Source: Bacteroidota bacterium (GTDB taxonomy: Bacteria > Chloroflexota > Anaerolineae > Aggregatilineales > Phototrophicaceae). From it: a DNA stretch of 34,368 nucleotides. Each line of letters opens with the position of its first letter. Position 1 is the first letter of the stretch. Location of the stretch: NCBI GenBank assembly GCA_027492915.1, contig JAPUDW010000432.1, positions 1 through 34,368 of the forward strand, read 5' to 3'. The notes under the pieces are model-generated. The model ran no database searches, was not told the DNA's origin, and saw only the letters and a list, made by a program, of their open reading frames with translations. This document shows, in pieces, positions 30,923-34,368 of the stretch. The position numbers and the translations under genes are program-made.

Positions 30923-32362
30923 CTACCCGGTCACCGGAATTTGGGATGTCACCGCGCCGCCTTGAATACGAGCGTAGGTCGAGCTAACCCAACCAATCGT
31001 GCCTTTGTAATTCACCTGCCACCACGCATTGTTCGCAGTACGCCCCACGATGCGGACGACTTCGTTACGCTGCATCTTGGCAAGAATGGTCGTTCCACGG
31101 GTCGCCGGTGCATTACGCACATTTACGGTCGCCAGCGCGGTCGCGTCAAAACCCGTATCAACCGGCTGTGCCACCGTCTGCGCGGAACCGGTAACCACAT
31201 TCACCTGCTGGTTGCCGCCGATGCCCACAAACCGGGCAGAAACCCAACCGGTGATGCCATTGACATTAATCTGATACCACGATGAGTCGTTGTTCTTACC
31301 AACAACCGGATACACTTCGTTCTGGCTGATCTTGGTCAAGATCGTCGCAGTCGCGTTCGGGTTATCACGCACGTTCAGGCGTCCGGTAATCACCGTCGCG
31401 GTCGTGCCTGTGTTCACCGGCGACGAAGGTACGCTCGGCTGCTGAACCACGGCCGAGGTTACGCGTGTCAGGTTATAGTCGAGGAACGCATCGCCCCCCG
31501 CCTCATAATACTCAATCATGATTGTGTGCTGTCCGGCACCAAGGTTCAAGTTAGTGCTGTAGGTGGTCGTCGTCGCGCCGTGGAACTCGTTAATCACTGC
31601 GACACCATCCACGAACACGCGCACACCATCATCGGCGCGGACGCTTACAGTATAGTTGCCTGCATCCAATGTCTGGGTGCTCGTCCAACGTGCCGAGAAG
31701 TTATCAGCAGGGACGCTTGCCCCCGGCGAACCGCTGCCCCAATTGTGGCTTGGGCTGCCTTCGCTCTGAATAAGAACAGGCGAACCGGACAGCGCGGCAT
31801 TGTTAAAGTACTGAGCCGTCCACTGACCGTTGTTTATGTTTGAATACGACACCTGCGGTACAGGGAAGTTCGGGCTTGGGTTACCCGCAGCCGGAGCCCA
31901 CGTCACATAAGCATATGCGCTGCCGGACACTTCTTGATAATCGACACGGATCTTATGCACACCGGCAGTCATCGGCACATCAACCGATACGATCTGACCG
32001 ATCTTGTTTTGGCCGAAGGTATCCAGAACTGCCGTATAACCATCGTCAATCGTAATCCGGATGCTGTCGTCTGCCAGCGCCCAGAAGCGGTAAGTGCCGC
32101 CGTTGAACGACGCTAACGCTGTCCAGCGGATCGAGAACCCGTCGCTGCCAATACCGTTACCGGGGGCATTATTGCCAAAGTCGAACCCCAGCACGTTATC
32201 CGTCCGCGTAAAAGCGGGTGAACCCTGTAAATAGGGATTATTGTAATATTCGCCCGTCCATGAATAACCCTGCGCCGCTACCCACATGCTGGGTTGCAGC
32301 GTGAACAGGCTGAACATGGCGAACACCACACTAAACACACCCCATCGTCGCCACTTCATCAT
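30923..32362 (-). CDS. Secreted protein with two PA14 domains and two SH3b domains
   Basis: The 479-residue protein starts with a signal peptide (two Met, KWRR, a hydrophobic core, then MWVAAQ). PA14-like domain 1 (about 32-155) has WTGEYYNNPYLQG, FSIRWTA and FWALADDSIRITIDD. PA14-like domain 2 (about 180-305) has WTAQYFNNAALSG, FSARWTS and SVRADDGVRVFVDG. SH3b domains follow at about 330-385 (GRLNVRDNPNAT, ITGWVSARFV) and 415-470 (ATVNVRNAPATR, IGWVSSTYA). PA14 domains bind carbohydrate and SH3b domains bind cell wall, so it is probably a surface or wall-associated glycan-binding protein. An AAGGAGG ribosome-binding site precedes the ATG pair, and TATAAT at 32410-32405 on the minus strand is a likely -10. 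Confidence 0.92.
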   Translation of the reverse strand: MMKWRRWGVFSVVFAMFSLFTLQPSMWVAAQGYSWTGEYYNNPYLQGSPAFTRTDNVLGFDFGNNAPGNGIGSDGFSIRWTALASFNGGTYRFWALADDSIRITIDDGYTAVLDTFGQNKIGQIVSVDVPMTAGVHKIRVDYQEVSGSAYAYVTWAPAAGNPSPNFPVPQVSYSNINNGQWTAQYFNNAALSGSPVLIQSEGSPSHNWGSGSPGASVPADNFSARWTSTQTLDAGNYTVSVRADDGVRVFVDGVAVINEFHGATTTTYSTNLNLGAGQHTIMIEYYEAGGDAFLDYNLTRVTSAVVQQPSVPSSPVNTGTTATVITGRLNVRDNPNATATILTKISQNEVYPVVGKNNDSSWYQINVNGITGWVSARFVGIGGNQQVNVVTGSAQTVAQPVDTGFDATALATVNVRNAPATRGTTILAKMQRNEVVRIVGRTANNAWWQVNYKGTIGWVSSTYARIQGGAVTSQIPVTG

Positions 32363-32404
32363 AAAGCCTCCTTAATGCAAATCAGGACTGCACAATCTAT
32401 TCTC

Positions 32405-32410
32405 ATTATA
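32405..32410 (-). promoter_or_regulatory. -10 element of the PA14/SH3b gene
   Basis: On the minus strand the sequence is TATAAT, about 43 bp before the start codon. The -35 region is poor. AAGGAGG (complement of 32367-32373) is the ribosome-binding site. Confidence 0.45.
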
Positions 32411-32491
32411 GGCAAAAATGAGCGAGAAAGGGGGCTGCGTAGTGTAATCGTCAGGTTATCAGTAACATTTTAGCGGGTTACAGACGGCTTT

Positions 32492-33352
32492 TTAACCCAA
32501 TGCTAATACGATGACGCCTGCCATCATCACCAGTGCTGCCACAATCCGGCGTCGTCCACCTTCTTCAGAAAGTAAGCGTGCGCCTAAAAATGCGCCAATG
32601 AGGATGCTGGTTTGCCGCAGCGGCGAGAGATGCGTGACATCGCTGGTAGAGAGTGCGATCAGGAAGAGAATGTACGACAGTGAGTCGATGATGCCAACCG
32701 CGAAAGCCTCGCGTTTATGCTGATGCCAATTGAACTTTACCCGATCCCAATGGCGCACCGCATGAGGCGCCAGCGCGACTGCCCGTACCACATTGCTAGC
32801 CCACGTCAAAATAAGCGGGGGGACTAGAAAAAAACTGACGACCTGCTTATCTTGCAGCGTGTAGGCCGCAATCGATACCGCCGTCAGCAGCCCGTAAATG
32901 ACACCACCCCGAACGCTACCTGTCCGGTTTTTATTCGGTGTGCTTGTCAGGATAATCACGCCGAGCGAGATCAGAACCATTCCAGCAATCACCAACACCG
33001 TCGGGCGTTCCTCCAACACCAGAATAGCGCCAATCCCCGCCAGCATCGGGCCGACACCCCGCGCAATCGGGTAGACCAGCGACAAATCCCCGACTTGATA
33101 ACCCCAATTGAGAAATAGGTAATAGAGAATGTGGAGTAAACAGGTTCCCGCCAGAGCCATCAGTTCCGATGTGCCAAGCTGCGGCTTTTGCACCACCACA
33201 ATACCGATGGCTAACGGCAGGTAAAGGAGCGTAGCGATAACACTAAAGATCCAAACAAAAGCGGTGTCACCGCCTGCCCGTTTTGCGAAGTAGTTCCATG
33301 TCGCATGCAGAGAGGCGGACACCAATACCAAGGCAAAGGCTAAAGTGGACAA
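32492..33352 (-). CDS. EamA/DMT-family membrane transporter
   Basis: This 286-residue protein has ten predicted helices in two repeated EamA units (drug/metabolite transporter superfamily). It has LHATWNYFAKRAG at the end of helix 1, LVYPIARGVGPMLAGIGAILVLEERPT in the first unit, and LSPLRQTSILIGAFLGARLLSEEGG at the matching place in the second. The ten-helix fold and the AxxxxxxLxxE end-of-helix pattern support export or uptake of a small metabolite; the substrate is unknown. The start is a TTG 2 bp after the stop of the upstream beta-propeller gene, with GTGAG inside that gene's end as a possible ribosome-binding site, so the two are co-transcribed and probably coupled. Confidence 0.88.
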   Translation of the reverse strand: MSTLAFALVLVSASLHATWNYFAKRAGGDTAFVWIFSVIATLLYLPLAIGIVVVQKPQLGTSELMALAGTCLLHILYYLFLNWGYQVGDLSLVYPIARGVGPMLAGIGAILVLEERPTVLVIAGMVLISLGVIILTSTPNKNRTGSVRGGVIYGLLTAVSIAAYTLQDKQVVSFFLVPPLILTWASNVVRAVALAPHAVRHWDRVKFNWHQHKREAFAVGIIDSLSYILFLIALSTSDVTHLSPLRQTSILIGAFLGARLLSEEGGRRRIVAALVMMAGVIVLALG

Positions 33353-33354
33353 GT

Positions 33355-34368
33355 TTACTCACAGGTTTCGGTTGCGTTAAGGTCAATCAGCCATAAGCCA
33401 CCATGAACACCCTCAGCCGCCAGCGCAATCGTGTTGTATTCCGGCGAAAGCCACCACCAACCGCGCTCGTCATTTTCGAGCTGGAGCGGCAGTTCGGTGA
33501 GGTCGTGTGTCTCTTGGGTCTCGACGTTATAACACACGAGCACGGCTTCCTCGCCACGCGGCACAGCAGCGTACACATACGCTTTGCCGTCGGCATCCCG
33601 CTCATAAAGCGGCCCCGGCCAATTGTTGGTTGGCAGCGGCGAGTCAAACAGTGGGGTTATGGTGTCAAAGGCTGCAAGCTTCACATAATAACCCGTTTTG
33701 CCATCGACTTCTAATCCAATCACAATCCGCTCGCCACTTGGATTCGCGCCGGGGGTAATCAGCGATGGTGGGCTGTCCACAGGTGAATCACTCAACACCC
33801 GCCCGTCCGCATTCCCTGTAAAATAGGTCACAGGGTCATTGCTAGAGCCGTAGTAATAGGCGATAAACGCCCCATCCTGCAACCATGAAATCCCTTGCAG
33901 CGTGCGGGTCGATAGGGTTTCGAACATCACCCGTTTGAACGACCCATCCCCTTCAGCCGTGATAAACGTGTTCAGGTCGGTCTGGTAAACCATCCGCCGA
34001 CCATCGGGGTCAAAGCTCATCATCGAGTGTTGTAAGTCCAACGGGTCTTGCAAGCCCGTTTGGGTCAGCATCGCCTCACGTATCATTTCAGCTTTGGGGT
34101 GTGTAACACTTTCAATCGCGCCTGTCCCCAAATCATAATCGCGCCACGTCCACTGGTTGAACAGGTTACGTCGGCAGCCTTCGCCATAGCGCAGGTGCGC
34201 CTCGTCAATCCATTCCACGCGCACAACCTCGCGCTCGTCCACCAGCGTCACGCCTTCACCCAATGGCGCGTCAATCACCGTCGGCGTGTCAATCGGGTCA
34301 GCATTTATGGTAATATCGACCCGCTCGACCACCGCCTCATCTTCATATAAATCCAGCGGGATCGCGTA
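33355..34368 (-). CDS. WD40/TolB-like beta-propeller protein (partial, 5' end beyond right edge)
   Basis: The frame is open to the right edge, so the true start lies outside; the GTG at 34332 is only an internal candidate. The 337 visible codons show repeated blades typical of TolB/PD40-like propellers: SFDPDGRRMVYQTD, ISWLQDGAFIAYYYG, ANPSGERIVIGLEV, ADGKAYVYAAV and LSPEYNTIALAAEG. No catalytic site is visible. It probably has a signal peptide or membrane anchor upstream, as such proteins usually do, but that cannot be seen. It is followed closely by the EamA transporter gene. Confidence 0.75.
   Translation of the reverse strand, partial: YAIPLDLYEDEAVVERVDITINADPIDTPTVIDAPLGEGVTLVDEREVVRVEWIDEAHLRYGEGCRRNLFNQWTWRDYDLGTGAIESVTHPKAEMIREAMLTQTGLQDPLDLQHSMMSFDPDGRRMVYQTDLNTFITAEGDGSFKRVMFETLSTRTLQGISWLQDGAFIAYYYGSSNDPVTYFTGNADGRVLSDSPVDSPPSLITPGANPSGERIVIGLEVDGKTGYYVKLAAFDTITPLFDSPLPTNNWPGPLYERDADGKAYVYAAVPRGEEAVLVCYNVETQETHDLTELPLQLENDERGWWWLSPEYNTIALAAEGVHGGLWLIDLNATETCE

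Overview
The window looks like a chromosomal segment of a Chloroflexota bacterium, probably Anaerolineae-like. This is inferred from gene style, not from a marker-gene search. The signs are a YfhO-type membrane protein joined to a polysaccharide flippase, secreted PA14/SH3b proteins, a GT4 glycosyltransferase with a C-terminal helical domain, FmdB-type zinc ribbons, Uma2 proteins, and many short palindromic repeats that also sit inside reading frames. Most genes are GC-rich. Three stretches are clearly AT-rich and look foreign: about 12272-13393, 19735-20895 and 24080-24410.

Layout, left to right. (1) 1-5564: the 5' part of a secreted esterase leaving the left edge, asparaginyl-tRNA synthetase, a small unknown protein (paralogue A), and a GT4 glycosyltransferase followed by a decayed GH130 phosphorylase remnant. 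(2) 5875-9503: a nucleotidyltransferase and histone-deacetylase-like pair, unknown paralogue B, then a Nudix hydrolase with an M50-like membrane protein whose zinc motif is HQLGH. (3) 9611-12204: a secreted SH3b protein, a nucleoside hydrolase whose ribosome-binding site lies in a perfect 14-bp inverted repeat, and a GNAT acetyltransferase. (4) 12272-14017: an AT-rich gene with an apparent proteasome-type N-terminal-threonine active site, next to a Uma2 gene. (5) 14157-18497: a 1446-residue YfhO-flippase fusion. (6) 18749-22616: a GlsB-type membrane protein, a DUF2304 protein, an AT-rich TIR-domain gene, a rhomboid protease, an FmdB zinc ribbon and a small cysteine-containing protein. The TIR gene lies between two 110-bp direct repeats; one is the 3' end of the rhomboid gene and the other forms the 3' end of the DUF2304 gene. 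(7) 22746-26614: a membrane-anchored glycoside hydrolase overlapping a GT39-like glycosyltransferase. (8) 26717-30506: a TIGR01777 epimerase, a HAD hydrolase translationally coupled to a FolC-like ligase, and a PAP2-like membrane protein. (9) 30507-34368: a repeat-filled intergenic region, a PA14/SH3b surface protein, an EamA transporter and a beta-propeller protein leaving the right edge.

Functionally, the window mixes housekeeping genes (asnS, folC-like, nudix, nucleoside hydrolase) with envelope and polysaccharide genes (GT4, YfhO-flippase, GH plus GT39, PAP2, secreted PA14/SH3b) and small acquired modules that could act in defence or stress (TIR protein, threonine-protease-like protein, Uma2). 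No tRNA, rRNA, CRISPR array, transposase or phage structural gene was seen. The most unusual points are the 110-bp duplication that brackets the TIR gene while leaving both neighbours with intact 3' ends, and the proteasome-like AT-rich gene.
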